A DNA stretch of 64,000 bases from positions 1 to 64,000 of the forward strand of contig NZ_PJKB01000002.1 of the NCBI RefSeq assembly GCF_002884975.1. The letters are read 5' to 3'. Below the pieces are notes generated by a model. That model ran no database searches. It was not told the DNA's origin and saw nothing but the letters and a program-made list of their open reading frames with translations. Shown piece after piece: positions 8,956-17,527 of the stretch (its first letter is position 1; each line of letters starts with the position of its first letter). This stretch comes from Akkermansia muciniphila (GTDB taxonomy: Bacteria; Verrucomicrobiota; Verrucomicrobiia; Verrucomicrobiales; Akkermansiaceae). A program made the position numbers and the translations under genes.

Positions 8956-9867
8956 TTACTTATTTGGACTGGGAGTTTCATGAAAGTCACGCTGGACAGC
9001 GCGTTCTATTTCATGGAACAGCAGGAAATGGTCCTTCAGATGGTACAGCCATGATTTGATGTCCGCCAGTTCATGGGTTTCCAGCATGACCACGGGGGAG
9101 ATGAACGGCGTTTTCTTGATGGCTACTTCAATGAGCCCGATGATTTCATTCCTCCTGCTCAGGACGGGAATGGCGAGGTACTGCATGTATTTTTCCTCCG
9201 GGGGCTGGTTGCGTTTCCGGTAGAAGCTGCGCCTCACTTCTCCGGGACCGGAGAGAACCAGGGGGCTGAGATGGCGTTCCGCGAATAATTGTTCGTCCAG
9301 CATGGAGGGAGTTCCGGTCACAGGGCGCGGAGGCTGGGCCAGCAGGGAAGGGGTGTCATTATTGTGTTCTCCCTGTGCATAGCCCGTAACGCGCAGGAAA
9401 GTTTGATCATCCTGCCGTTCCGCCTGGATATAAAGCACTTCAAAGATGAGGGAATTCTTGTATTCGGCCAGAGCTGCGGCAATCGTGGAGCACAGGAACA
9501 GGCAGGCGCCGTTGAAACTCTCCGCTGTTCCGCGGGAACCGTCCGTCTTGTTCTCCCGGCAGGCTCCGCCGTTCAGCTTGTTGGCAAAGTGTTCATATTC
9601 TCCGCTCAGCGAGGCGTACGTCTTTTTATAAAGGGCGGCGCTCCGGTTTTTAAGGGTGCAGGTATGCTCTTTTTCTTCCCTCCTCCTGTTGATCAGCCTT
9701 TGACATTCCACATGCCAAACAATGAAAGCCGCGCCAAGGATCACAAGCAGGACGATTTTTCCCGTATTGGCTTTCTCCATGGGCGTTCCTCCGATGATGG
9801 AGATGACAATAACCAGAATGGGCTGGAACAGGTTTGCTTTCTTGATGAAGGAAGTCTCTTTGGACAT
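8956..9867 (-). CDS. Membrane-anchored protein with a possible GAF-like domain
   Basis: The 303-residue protein is not firmly recognised. Two hydrophobic stretches near residues 13-27 and 37-55 suggest an N-terminal membrane anchor. A basic and then helical region follows, with predicted cytosolic sequence from about residue 95. Residues 225-260 include YLAIPVLSRRNEIIGLIEVA, which resembles the core strand-turn-strand of GAF sensor domains (inference). There is no kinase, GGDEF or HTH partner domain. The gene stands alone, convergent with tRNA-Lys and followed upstream by a long AT-rich gap. Its base composition is lower in GC than its neighbours, which may indicate transfer. Confidence 0.7.
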   Translation of the reverse strand: MSKETSFIKKANLFQPILVIVISIIGGTPMEKANTGKIVLLVILGAAFIVWHVECQRLINRRREEKEHTCTLKNRSAALYKKTYASLSGEYEHFANKLNGGACRENKTDGSRGTAESFNGACLFLCSTIAAALAEYKNSLIFEVLYIQAERQDDQTFLRVTGYAQGEHNNDTPSLLAQPPRPVTGTPSMLDEQLFAERHLSPLVLSGPGEVRRSFYRKRNQPPEEKYMQYLAIPVLSRRNEIIGLIEVAIKKTPFISPVVMLETHELADIKSWLYHLKDHFLLFHEIERAVQRDFHETPSPNK

Positions 9868-10402
9868 ATAAAGAAGCGGGAGAAAAATTGGTTGAAATTA
9901 AGGTGATGCTGTATAAGTTTTGTTAAAGGTGTGTTACGGGTTGATTCTCAAAAATATTCCATATTTAATATTGGAGAGGGGAAGAGTGCGGAGAAGGAAG
10001 TGGAGTGGTCTTTACTTATGTGAGTTTAAATAAAATTTATTTACAATCAATGAGTTTTTATTAATTTAGAAATATTCTAATACGGTATTTCTTTGATTGA
10101 TAATGCTTCTTCGGTTCCAATAATTGTTAGGAAAAAAGAATGATTTTCCGTTTGGGAAACGGTTTGTTAAACCGCAGTGTTCTGCCGTGTTTTATTTTCA
10201 AATTGAAAATCTTTTTATTTCCAGGATAAAAAGAAGGGGACCAAGCTCCGCCCCGGGCCGGAAGGCTGGATTTTTTATGGAATTCCCCGTAAATGAATGA
10301 ATGGGGAGTCATTTATCATAAATGACTTTTACGGATACCGGCGGGAAAATGTATTTTTAACAGGCGGGGATGACCGGTTCCCGTTCTTGTCTCCGGGCAG
10401 CG
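9868..10402. other. AT-rich intergenic stretch with small palindromes
   Basis: No convincing gene occurs in these 535 bases; a 61-residue minus-strand frame at 10127-10312 has no supporting features. Two perfect small palindromes are present: 10066-10080 (6-bp arms) and 10307-10327 (9-bp arms with a 3-base loop, followed by TTTT). The region presumably holds the promoter of the membrane protein gene and the 3' end of the sulfatase transcript. Confidence 0.6.
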
Positions 10403-11974
10403 TTATTCGGCATGGTTTTCCGCCGCCCACTTTTTGTACTGGGCGGATATCTGCTCAATGAGCGGCTGGTGCCTGGGTGCCAGGTTTTTCTGTTCCGTCC
10501 TGTCTTTGATATCGTACACCTGCCAGGGCCCGCGGTTGGGAGCCACCAGCTTGAATTGGTTGGTCAGGGCCGCCCGGTTCCTCTGATGCTCCCAGAAGAT
10601 GGTGCGGGGAGGGCAGGTATTGGGAATGTAGTCCCAGACCCTGGCCGGAGGGAGCTTTCCTGGATTGGCCCAGTAGGCGTTAAGCGGCTTGCCGTCCATG
10701 TGGGCCGGAACCGGGAGCGTGGCCCACGTGAGGCAGGTGGGCGCGATGTCCTGAAGGAGGAAGGGTGAGTGGTAGCGCGTGCCGGGGCGGATTTTGGAGG
10801 GGTAGCGGATGATGAAGGGAGCGGACAGTCCCCCGTCAAAGGTTTCAATTTTATAATTGCGGTAGGGTGTATTGGAGACAGCGGCCCACATGGGGCCGTA
10901 CCCGTCCCGGCAGCCCACTTCTCCCAGGGGGCCGATGGGAAGGACGGTTTTCTTGTTCCTGTTGTTCTGGGGCATTTCCGCCGTTGCCCCGTTGTCCGAC
11001 AGAAATATGACGATTGTGTTGCCGCTGAGGCGGTGGTGGTCCAGGGAGGCGAGGATGCGGCCTATGCCGCGGTCCATGATGGAGATTTGGGCGGCATAGG
11101 TAGCCATGCAGCCGGCAAGATACTCCTTGCGTTCCGCAGTAGCCTTGTCATAACCCGCGGGATTGAATTTGCCCGCCATGCCCAGTTTGGCGGAGGGGGG
11201 GACAATGCCTGTCTGCTTCTGTTTTTCCAGCCTTTTGGCGGCAATGGCGTGGGGGGATTTGCCTCTGTAGGCCGGGAGCATTTTTTCTATTTCCTCCCGG
11301 GGGGCCTGAAGGGGCGTGTGCGGTGCCGTGTAAGCCACGTAAAGGAAGAAGGGTTTTTTGTTTCTGGCGGCATCGTCAAGGTAGGCCAGGGCCGTTTTGG
11401 TGATGTCATCCGTCATGTAGAAGTCCTCAGGGAGATCCTCCGGCCTGAGCAGTTTTCCGTCTTCCCCGAAGGGGCGGTCCGGCATGGGCTTGTAGTAGTC
11501 CGCCGCTCCGCCCAGTAATCCGCGGTAACGGTCAAAACCGCGGTCCCATGGGTAAGTGCCCTGGACTTTCCCCAGGTGCCATTTTCCGGAAAGGTAGGTG
11601 CGGTATCCCCCTTTTTTCAAGAGTTCCGGCAGGGTGGGAATGTCCGGGTTGAGGCGTCCGCGGTAGCCGGGGCGCCCGCTGTCGTCGTCCAGCAGCCCTA
11701 CGTCCACCTTGTGGGGTTCGCATCCCGTCATGATGGAAGCGCGGGAAGGAGAGCAGCGGGAAGCCGTGTAGCACCGGGTAGCCAGCATGCCCTGCCTGGC
11801 CAGGGAGTCCAGGGCCGGAGTAGGTATTTCAGACCCGTAGCAGCCAAGGTCGGACCAACCCATGTCATCCGCCAGGATGAGGACGATGTTGGGCTTGTCC
11901 GCCAGGGAGGGGGCAACAGTGAGCAGGCAGAGGGCCATGCAGCCCAGGATGGAAAAACACGGAATGAAACGCAT
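10403..11974 (-). CDS. Secreted sulfatase (sulfatase 1)
   Basis: The 523-residue enzyme has a signal peptide (hydrophobic residues 8-25, then ADKPN). The sulfatase fold opens with NIVLILADDMGW, giving metal ligands D36 and D37. The CSPSR motif at residues 74-78 marks C74 as the cysteine converted to formylglycine by a maturase. A second metal site appears as IFLSDNGA. The C-terminal part ends with residues typical of family S1 exported sulfatases. It would remove sulfate esters from host or dietary glycans outside the cytoplasm; the exact substrate cannot be read. A maturase (anSME) must be encoded elsewhere. It is monocistronic. Confidence 0.95.
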   Translation of the reverse strand: MRFIPCFSILGCMALCLLTVAPSLADKPNIVLILADDMGWSDLGCYGSEIPTPALDSLARQGMLATRCYTASRCSPSRASIMTGCEPHKVDVGLLDDDSGRPGYRGRLNPDIPTLPELLKKGGYRTYLSGKWHLGKVQGTYPWDRGFDRYRGLLGGAADYYKPMPDRPFGEDGKLLRPEDLPEDFYMTDDITKTALAYLDDAARNKKPFFLYVAYTAPHTPLQAPREEIEKMLPAYRGKSPHAIAAKRLEKQKQTGIVPPSAKLGMAGKFNPAGYDKATAERKEYLAGCMATYAAQISIMDRGIGRILASLDHHRLSGNTIVIFLSDNGATAEMPQNNRNKKTVLPIGPLGEVGCRDGYGPMWAAVSNTPYRNYKIETFDGGLSAPFIIRYPSKIRPGTRYHSPFLLQDIAPTCLTWATLPVPAHMDGKPLNAYWANPGKLPPARVWDYIPNTCPPRTIFWEHQRNRAALTNQFKLVAPNRGPWQVYDIKDRTEQKNLAPRHQPLIEQISAQYKKWAAENHAE

Positions 11975-12148
11975 GAGGAAAGGTGGTGTGCTGTTATGTG
12001 GATGGGACCGCTGCCGGTTCTTGCTGCAGAGTTGAAAAAGCAGGTTTTTCCCCTTGTTCTCCGTGTGCCTGCCGTTCCTGGAGAATCTCCCCGGAGGTTG
12101 AATGCGCTCTCTGCCGTGTGATGCGGCGTGCCGGAAGGAACGCGCCTG

Positions 12149-12760
12149 CTACCACCACAGGATGGCGCAGAGCAGGATGGCGGCTCCGTAAGCCATGCCG
12201 CCCAGGCACAGGGGCGTCCACAGGGCGGGTCTGGAGCAGATTTTGTTTACCATGTCCCGGTACAGGTAGGGCTTGCCGATCCAGAGGAGGGAGAGGAAAA
12301 TGACGATGTAGCACCAGATAGGGATGAGTAGCCGGGTGACAGGGTCTTGAAGGAAAGCCGCGCTGAGGAGAGGGGCCGCCACCATCAGGCCGAAGATGCC
12401 GAGCGCGCGCGGAAAGAGCAGGTTTTTCACCTGCGTGACCATCAGCACCAGGAACACGGGGCATGCAAGCTGGAGCAGCCACCGGATGCCTTCAAATTCC
12501 GCCAGGCCCACCCGGAAGTAACTCAGGACGCCCAGCCCCTCCGGAGCCACCAGCAGGAAGAACCAGAACAGGCCGATGGCCAGCAGGACCTGCGCCAGCA
12601 GGTGGTTGCGCGGAGAGGCCAGCAGGAAGGCTTGAACTTGCTGTCTTTTGACCAGCGCATACAGGTGGACCAGCAGCAGAACAGCGCCCAGGACATACCC
12701 TGCCACAGGCAGCGGTATCATTCCATCATACGGATGCAGAAAAGGGGCGTGCTGGTTCAT
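12149..12760 (-). CDS. Integral membrane protein of unknown function
   Basis: The 203-residue protein is almost entirely hydrophobic, with about six predicted transmembrane segments separated by short basic loops. No catalytic motif or family is recognised. The ATG at 12760 sits 126 bases from the pilin-like gene, which is on the same strand; the sulfatase gene starts 174 bases beyond its stop. Trp and aromatic residues cluster at membrane borders, as in a real membrane protein. Confidence 0.75.
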   Translation of the reverse strand: MNQHAPFLHPYDGMIPLPVAGYVLGAVLLLVHLYALVKRQQVQAFLLASPRNHLLAQVLLAIGLFWFFLLVAPEGLGVLSYFRVGLAEFEGIRWLLQLACPVFLVLMVTQVKNLLFPRALGIFGLMVAAPLLSAAFLQDPVTRLLIPIWCYIVIFLSLLWIGKPYLYRDMVNKICSRPALWTPLCLGGMAYGAAILLCAILWW

Positions 12761-12886
12761 CTGAACGCTAACCTTAATGATTATCCCGGCTTCGTAAAGG
12801 CGAATCAGCGGGAGAGGGAAGAAAATTCCATCGGTTTCCCGGTCCCGGGCCGAGGGAATTTCCCGCGGTGAGCGGAGAAATGCGGT

Positions 12887-13570
12887 TCAGGAGTCCTTGG
12901 TGACCTTTTCAAACGTGGGGTCTTCAACGGCGGAGATTTTCCCATCCGCATAAAGCACCATAATGCCTCCCTGGTGGCGTTCCAGGGCCGGAACCACAAT
13001 TTCCTCAAAGTCCTGTTCCGTGATGACGCTGCGTCCGTCAATCGGGATGCCGTCGCTGATCCAGGGCTTGCCCCGGAGAGCCTGGCCGCGCGCCACGTTC
13101 ATGGGGCGGCCCTTCCTGTTGTCCAGCCAGCTGGTGTAGGAGATGGTGTCCGGGCTGGCGGGAAGGTTGGTGTCTTCCGCCGCAAGGATTTCCGGGCGCT
13201 TGTCAGCCGTGCACCGGAAAGTGTCCGGCAGCATGTTCGGCTCCTTGTCGTTCCGGGCGATCAGGTCCGGCTGCTCCGCGTTCACGATGGGGGCCAGGGC
13301 GTCCCACCAGTTGCGGCATTCGCGGGCGCTCAAGAGGCTGTCCTTCATGCCGCTGGAAGGGAGCTTGCCGCCGTTCTGGCCTGCGAATTCCTTGCCCCAG
13401 TCGCTGATGCGGCGCAGGTTGTCCGTACAGCGCGTTCTGGCCGCCGTTTCCGTGGCGTGGGAGTAAATGCTGTAGGATACGCCTGCCAGCAGGGCGATGA
13501 TGGCGATGACTACGAGAACTTCAATGAGCGTGAAACCTTTGCTGCGGGAGGTGAGTGAGCGGGCTTTCAT
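12887..13570 (-). CDS. Prepilin-like protein with type IV N-methylation signal
   Basis: The 227-residue protein begins with a short basic leader and the class III signal GFTLIEVLVVIAIIALLAG near residues 13-31, which is cut after Gly and N-methylated by a prepilin peptidase in type IV pilin and type II secretion systems. A C-terminal segment near residue 208 reads HQGGIMVLYADGKI, resembling the H-x9-DG motif of Planctomycetes/Verrucomicrobia pseudopilin-like (DUF1559-type) proteins. No secretion or pilus genes adjoin it. It lies between tpiA and an unknown membrane protein. Role: exported fibre- or surface-associated protein; the partner machinery is not visible. Confidence 0.85.
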   Translation of the reverse strand: MKARSLTSRSKGFTLIEVLVVIAIIALLAGVSYSIYSHATETAARTRCTDNLRRISDWGKEFAGQNGGKLPSSGMKDSLLSARECRNWWDALAPIVNAEQPDLIARNDKEPNMLPDTFRCTADKRPEILAAEDTNLPASPDTISYTSWLDNRKGRPMNVARGQALRGKPWISDGIPIDGRSVITEQDFEEIVVPALERHQGGIMVLYADGKISAVEDPTFEKVTKDS

Positions 13571-13661
13571 GATTTCACGCCATTATGCATGATTGCTGCC
13601 GCTTGAAAAGGCAGAAACTGCGGTCCGGGATGAAAAGCGTTTACCGGAGCGCGGGAAACGG

Positions 13662-13690
13662 AAAAGGCCGGTCCCGTGGAGGACCGGCCT
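13662..13690 (-). terminator. tpiA terminator
   Basis: Perfect 10-bp arms (13681-13690 and 13665-13674) have a six-base loop and run into a short T run on the minus strand. It lies 28 bases after the tpiA stop. Confidence 0.85.
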
Positions 13691-13717
13691 GGAGAAATGG
13701 AAATGTCCTGGTTCCGC

Positions 13718-14482
13718 TTACTTGGCGGAAGTGACCAGGGCGGCGAAGGAATCCGGCTTCAGGGACGCGCCGCCCACCAGGGCGCCGTCAATGTCCGGCT
13801 GGGCCATGAGTTCCACCACGTTTTCCGGCTTCACGGAGCCGCCGTACTGGATGCGCACCTTGGCGGCGGTGTCTGCGCCGAAGACGTCGGAAATGACCTT
13901 GCGGATGAAAGCATGGGCCTCCTGCGCTTCCTTGGAGGTGGCGGTCAGGCCCGTGCCGATGGCCCAGACGGGTTCATAGGCGATGACCAGGTTGGCCACT
14001 TCTTCCGGGGTGAGGTCCTTGAGGCCGCCCTTGATCTGGATTTCCAGCACGGGTTCCAGAATGCCGCCCAGGCGTTCGTCCTTCGTTTCACCGATGCAGA
14101 AGATCGGGGTGATGCCGGCGGCGATGGCCTTCTTGATCTTGGCGTTGATGATGGCGTCCGTTTCACCGAAGTACTGGCGGCGTTCGCTGTGGCCGAGCAC
14201 GACGTATTTGAGGCCCAGTTCATTCAGCATGCTGGTGGAGATTTCACCAGTGTAGGCTCCGTTGTCATGCTGGGAGACGTTCTGGGCGCCTACGGCGGCG
14301 CAGGAGCAGCCGTTCAGGGCATTCAGCACGGAGGGGATGGTGGTGAAGGGGGGGATGATGACGGTGTCGCACGCGACGTCTTTTCCCTTAACGAGGTTTT
14401 TGAAGCTTTCGATGAATTGGGCGCCTTCAGCGGGGCCGATGTTCATCTTCCAGTTGGCGGCAATGATAGGTTTGCGGGACAT
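13718..14482 (-). CDS. tpiA: Triosephosphate isomerase
   Basis: The 254-residue enzyme interconverts dihydroxyacetone phosphate and glyceraldehyde 3-phosphate. All catalytic residues are visible: K12 in NWKMN, H98 in LGHSERR and E170 in AYEPVWAIGTG. The flexible phosphate-gripping loop and the GGSV phosphate site near the C-terminus are present. Length is normal. The ATG at 14482 starts directly at SRKPIIAANWKMN. It is monocistronic, with its own terminator, between rsmB and a pilin-like gene. Confidence 0.98.
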   Translation of the reverse strand: MSRKPIIAANWKMNIGPAEGAQFIESFKNLVKGKDVACDTVIIPPFTTIPSVLNALNGCSCAAVGAQNVSQHDNGAYTGEISTSMLNELGLKYVVLGHSERRQYFGETDAIINAKIKKAIAAGITPIFCIGETKDERLGGILEPVLEIQIKGGLKDLTPEEVANLVIAYEPVWAIGTGLTATSKEAQEAHAFIRKVISDVFGADTAAKVRIQYGGSVKPENVVELMAQPDIDGALVGGASLKPDSFAALVTSAK

Positions 14483-14534
14483 AGTGGAATGAGATTAATC
14501 AGGAAGACGCATTGTTGCCAAATTGAGGCGGAGG

Positions 14535-15773
14535 TCAAGCACAGATCAAAAGGGCCGCATACGCGCCGTCCGATTTTTCCTGATGGGGAAGGATGAGTTT
14601 TTCCTCTTTCAGCGTCCACTCCGGGTGGTTCCGCAGAAAATCCCTGACCAGCAGGCCGTCCTCCTCCGCGTCAATGGAGCAGGTGGAGTATACGAGCCTG
14701 CCGCCCGGCTTCACGGCGCGGGAGGCGTTTTCCAGAATGGTCTTCTGGAGAGCGGCCAGACGGCGGATTTCCGCCGGAGTTACGCGCCAGCGCACGTCCA
14801 CGCGGCGCTGGATGACCCCCGTGTTGGAGCAGGGCACGTCCAGAAGCACGGCGTCAAAATGGCGTTCCCATTCCGGAGGGCACGGCAGGGACCAGTCCGC
14901 CTGCGCCGTTTTGACGGCAGAGGAGCCCTGCCTGTCCAGGTTTTCCTGAAGGGTGGGCAGGCGGTGTTCATGAAGGTCCGTGGCGGTCAGGTGCGCCTTT
15001 CCCCCGGTGGCGGCAATGATGGCAGCGGCCTTGCCGCCGGGGGCGGCGCAGGCATCCAGAATTTCCTCTCCGGGGCGCGGAGCCAGCAGGTCAATCGCGT
15101 AACGGGTGGAGGGGTCCGCCACGTACAGGGAACCGGCCTGGATATCTTCCAGCGGCAGGGGGCCTTCCACGGAGAACCAGCCGGGTGCCCGGTCCAGCGG
15201 AGTGAGGGAGGCGGGAAGGCCGTTCATGGGGATCAGGGGATTGGCGCGTACGTACAGGCGCGGCGTGGTATTGTTCCAGCGGAGCAGGTCACGGGTTGTT
15301 TCCCGGTCCGTCTGCTGCGTCCAGCGTTCCACCAGCCATGCCGGGGTGGAATAAAGAACGGGGAGGGGAAGTTTTTCCCGTTCGGCCAGGATGGCTTTTT
15401 CCCGCCGCAGGGCGTTGCGCAGAATAGCGTTGACCAGTCCCCTCAGGCGTGACGGCGCAAGGTTGACGGTTTCATACACGGCGGCATGGTCCGCCATGCC
15501 CAGCAGGAAAAGCTGGCACAGGCCGAGCTGGAGGATGAGGCGCATTTCCAGGTCCAGCCTGCCCTGCCGCAGGGAGTCGATCACGTGGTCCAGCCAGGTC
15601 CGGTTGCGCAGCACGCCGAAGACCAGGGCCTGCACCAGATGCCTGTCCGCCGTGGAAAGCTGCGCCCGTGAACATTCCCGGTCCACGAGGGTTTCCGCAA
15701 AGGAGTGGCCTTCATGCCAGCGTAGCAGGCAATTCAGGGCTGTCTGGCGGGAGGATGGTTTTTTTTTGTTCAC
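14535..15773 (-). CDS. rsmB: 16S rRNA m5C967 methyltransferase RsmB
   Basis: The 412-residue protein has the NusB-like N-terminal RNA-binding domain (residues 1-140) followed by a Rossmann methyltransferase domain. The SAM site reads DACAAPGGKAAAI. The two catalytic cysteines of the m5C family appear in DVPCSNTG and YSTCSIDAEE. It methylates C967 of 16S rRNA using SAM. The start is GTG at 15773; no better ATG is in frame. Nine consecutive A bases immediately follow the second codon, a possible slippage point. It lies 52 bases upstream of tpiA on the same strand. Confidence 0.93.
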   Translation of the reverse strand: MNKKKPSSRQTALNCLLRWHEGHSFAETLVDRECSRAQLSTADRHLVQALVFGVLRNRTWLDHVIDSLRQGRLDLEMRLILQLGLCQLFLLGMADHAAVYETVNLAPSRLRGLVNAILRNALRREKAILAEREKLPLPVLYSTPAWLVERWTQQTDRETTRDLLRWNNTTPRLYVRANPLIPMNGLPASLTPLDRAPGWFSVEGPLPLEDIQAGSLYVADPSTRYAIDLLAPRPGEEILDACAAPGGKAAAIIAATGGKAHLTATDLHEHRLPTLQENLDRQGSSAVKTAQADWSLPCPPEWERHFDAVLLDVPCSNTGVIQRRVDVRWRVTPAEIRRLAALQKTILENASRAVKPGGRLVYSTCSIDAEEDGLLVRDFLRNHPEWTLKEEKLILPHQEKSDGAYAALLICA

Positions 15774-15869
15774 CGGGGAACTCTACATGCTGGGCCCGCA
15801 AGTTTCAACCCGCAAAAGCACACGGTGCGGAATGGCTTGCGCAGGGGGGTGAACTCCGGAGCGGTTGCA

Positions 15870-17432
15870 TTACTTGTCCTTCCGCGGGCTGCCCACTTCC
15901 CTGCTGTAAATGGCCTGGAGCTGCCGGAGCCGCTCCGGCTGCGTTTCCGCCAGGTTGTGTCTTTCCTCCGGGTCCGCGGTTATTTGGAATAAGAGCCATT
16001 TCCCCCGTTGGTTGGTGAGCTTCCACCCGTCTTCGGTGATGATGGTGCGGTCCACGACTATATGGCTGCGCGGCGCGGCCTGTTTGCCGAACAGCGGATT
16101 ATTATAGGAAACGGCATCCTTCCCGGCAGGCATGGGGATCCCGGCGAGCTCGGCAAAGGCGGCCATGTGGTCGTAGTTGGCGGTGAGGGCGTGGCAGGTT
16201 TTTCCTGCCGGAACGGTGCCGGGCCAGGAGATGATCATGGGGACGCGGATGCCCCCTTCATGATTGGTCCATTTCAGCCCGGCCATATTAACCATGCCTT
16301 CGTCCGGGCTGATGCGCCCGCGGCTGCCGCGGAAGGCGTCCAATACCTCCCCGGTACCGTCCAGCACGCCGCCGTGGCAGTTGAGGCCGCGCCCGCGGCT
16401 CTTATCCGTCCGGTAATAGAGTTCATGCCCGTTGTCGGAGGCAAAAATGATCATGGTCCGTTTTTCCAGGCCCAGGCTGCGGACCTGCGCCACGATGGCT
16501 CCTACCTGTTTGTCCAGCTTGTCTACCATGGAGGCGTATTCCTCCGCCGCTCCGGCGCACTCCCTGTTGGGACCGGAGGCGTCCGCGTACGCCTTGCGTA
16601 TCTCCGGATGTCCGGCATACGTATTTTCCGCAGGCGGGATGTCCACGGGGCCATGCGGAAGATTGGTGGAGAAGAAAATGAACATGGGCCTGTTCCGGTT
16701 CTTCTTCATGAATTCCAGCGTTTCCCGGAGCATTACGTCCGGGGCGTAGGTTGTTTTTCCATCCCTGCTGCCGCGGCGTTTTTCCGTGGCTCCGGCGCTG
16801 TAATTCTCCACCGTTATTCCGGCGTCCGGCCTTGTGTTGCCTTCCAGGGGGAGCCTCTCCCCGTTTTTCCACAGGAAAGAGGGGTAGAAACCGTGGGCGC
16901 GCTGGTGGTCCATATAGCCCGTATAATAGTCCCAGCCGTGCCTTTTCATTTCAGCGTGCCAGGTGTTGAACCCCCAGTCCAGCTTGCCGAACTGCGCGGT
17001 GGCGTAACCTGCCTTTTTCAATAGTTCCGGCAGAAAGACTTCCCTGGCGGATGGCTTGATAGGGGAGGCCTTGGCGGCTTTTTCCTCCAGTTCCCCGTTG
17101 CTCCAGCCTTCTTTTTCCGCTCTCGTGACCAGCCCTCCGGCGGTCTGCGTGTAGGAACCGGAATGGCTGTCATGCACTCCCATGAGCAGGGAGGCCCGCG
17201 CCGGGCAGCAGTACTGGCTGCTGTAGCACCGCGTGAACATGACTCCCTGCCTTGCAAGGCGGTCAATGTTGGGCGTCTTGACGATCTGCTGGCCGTAGCA
17301 TCCCAGCATGCCCATGCCCAGGTCGTCCGCGTAAATGAGGATGATGTTGGGCTTGGACCCGCCAGGCGCCCCCATGGACAGGGAGCACACCCAGAAAAAT
17401 ACCGCCGGCAGAAGGCGCAGGAAAGGGGTCAT
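15870..17432 (-). CDS. Secreted sulfatase (sulfatase 2)
   Basis: The 520-residue enzyme has a signal peptide over residues 1-22. The fold starts with NIILIYADDLGMGMLGCYG. The formylglycine motif reads CCPAR at residues 75-79, so C75 is the residue to be oxidised. FASDNGHE supplies the second metal site. It is an exported S1 sulfatase, of different subtype from sulfatase 1 as the CxPAR motif and loop lengths show. The substrate is not readable. It lies 95 bases from argG and is separated from it by the argG terminator, so it should have its own promoter. Confidence 0.95.
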   Translation of the reverse strand: MTPFLRLLPAVFFWVCSLSMGAPGGSKPNIILIYADDLGMGMLGCYGQQIVKTPNIDRLARQGVMFTRCYSSQYCCPARASLLMGVHDSHSGSYTQTAGGLVTRAEKEGWSNGELEEKAAKASPIKPSAREVFLPELLKKAGYATAQFGKLDWGFNTWHAEMKRHGWDYYTGYMDHQRAHGFYPSFLWKNGERLPLEGNTRPDAGITVENYSAGATEKRRGSRDGKTTYAPDVMLRETLEFMKKNRNRPMFIFFSTNLPHGPVDIPPAENTYAGHPEIRKAYADASGPNRECAGAAEEYASMVDKLDKQVGAIVAQVRSLGLEKRTMIIFASDNGHELYYRTDKSRGRGLNCHGGVLDGTGEVLDAFRGSRGRISPDEGMVNMAGLKWTNHEGGIRVPMIISWPGTVPAGKTCHALTANYDHMAAFAELAGIPMPAGKDAVSYNNPLFGKQAAPRSHIVVDRTIITEDGWKLTNQRGKWLLFQITADPEERHNLAETQPERLRQLQAIYSREVGSPRKDK

Positions 17433-17470
17433 GAAAATGAGTACGTTCCGTTCATGGACCGTTTATCAGT

Positions 17471-17504
17471 AAAAAACCGCCCGGAAGAAGACTCCCGGGC
17501 GGTT
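17471..17504 (-). terminator. argG terminator
   Basis: Perfect 10-bp GC-rich arms (17495-17504 and 17475-17484) are followed on the minus strand by a run of six T. It sits 24 bases after the argG stop and 39 bases before the sulfatase 2 start. Confidence 0.88.
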
Positions 17505-17527
17505 GAAAGAGGTTTGGCCTGTGGGGC

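Noticed and set aside
8762-10402. A possible integrative element using tRNA-Lys as attachment site.
   Set aside because: No integrase and no second copy of the tRNA 3' end was found in the window.
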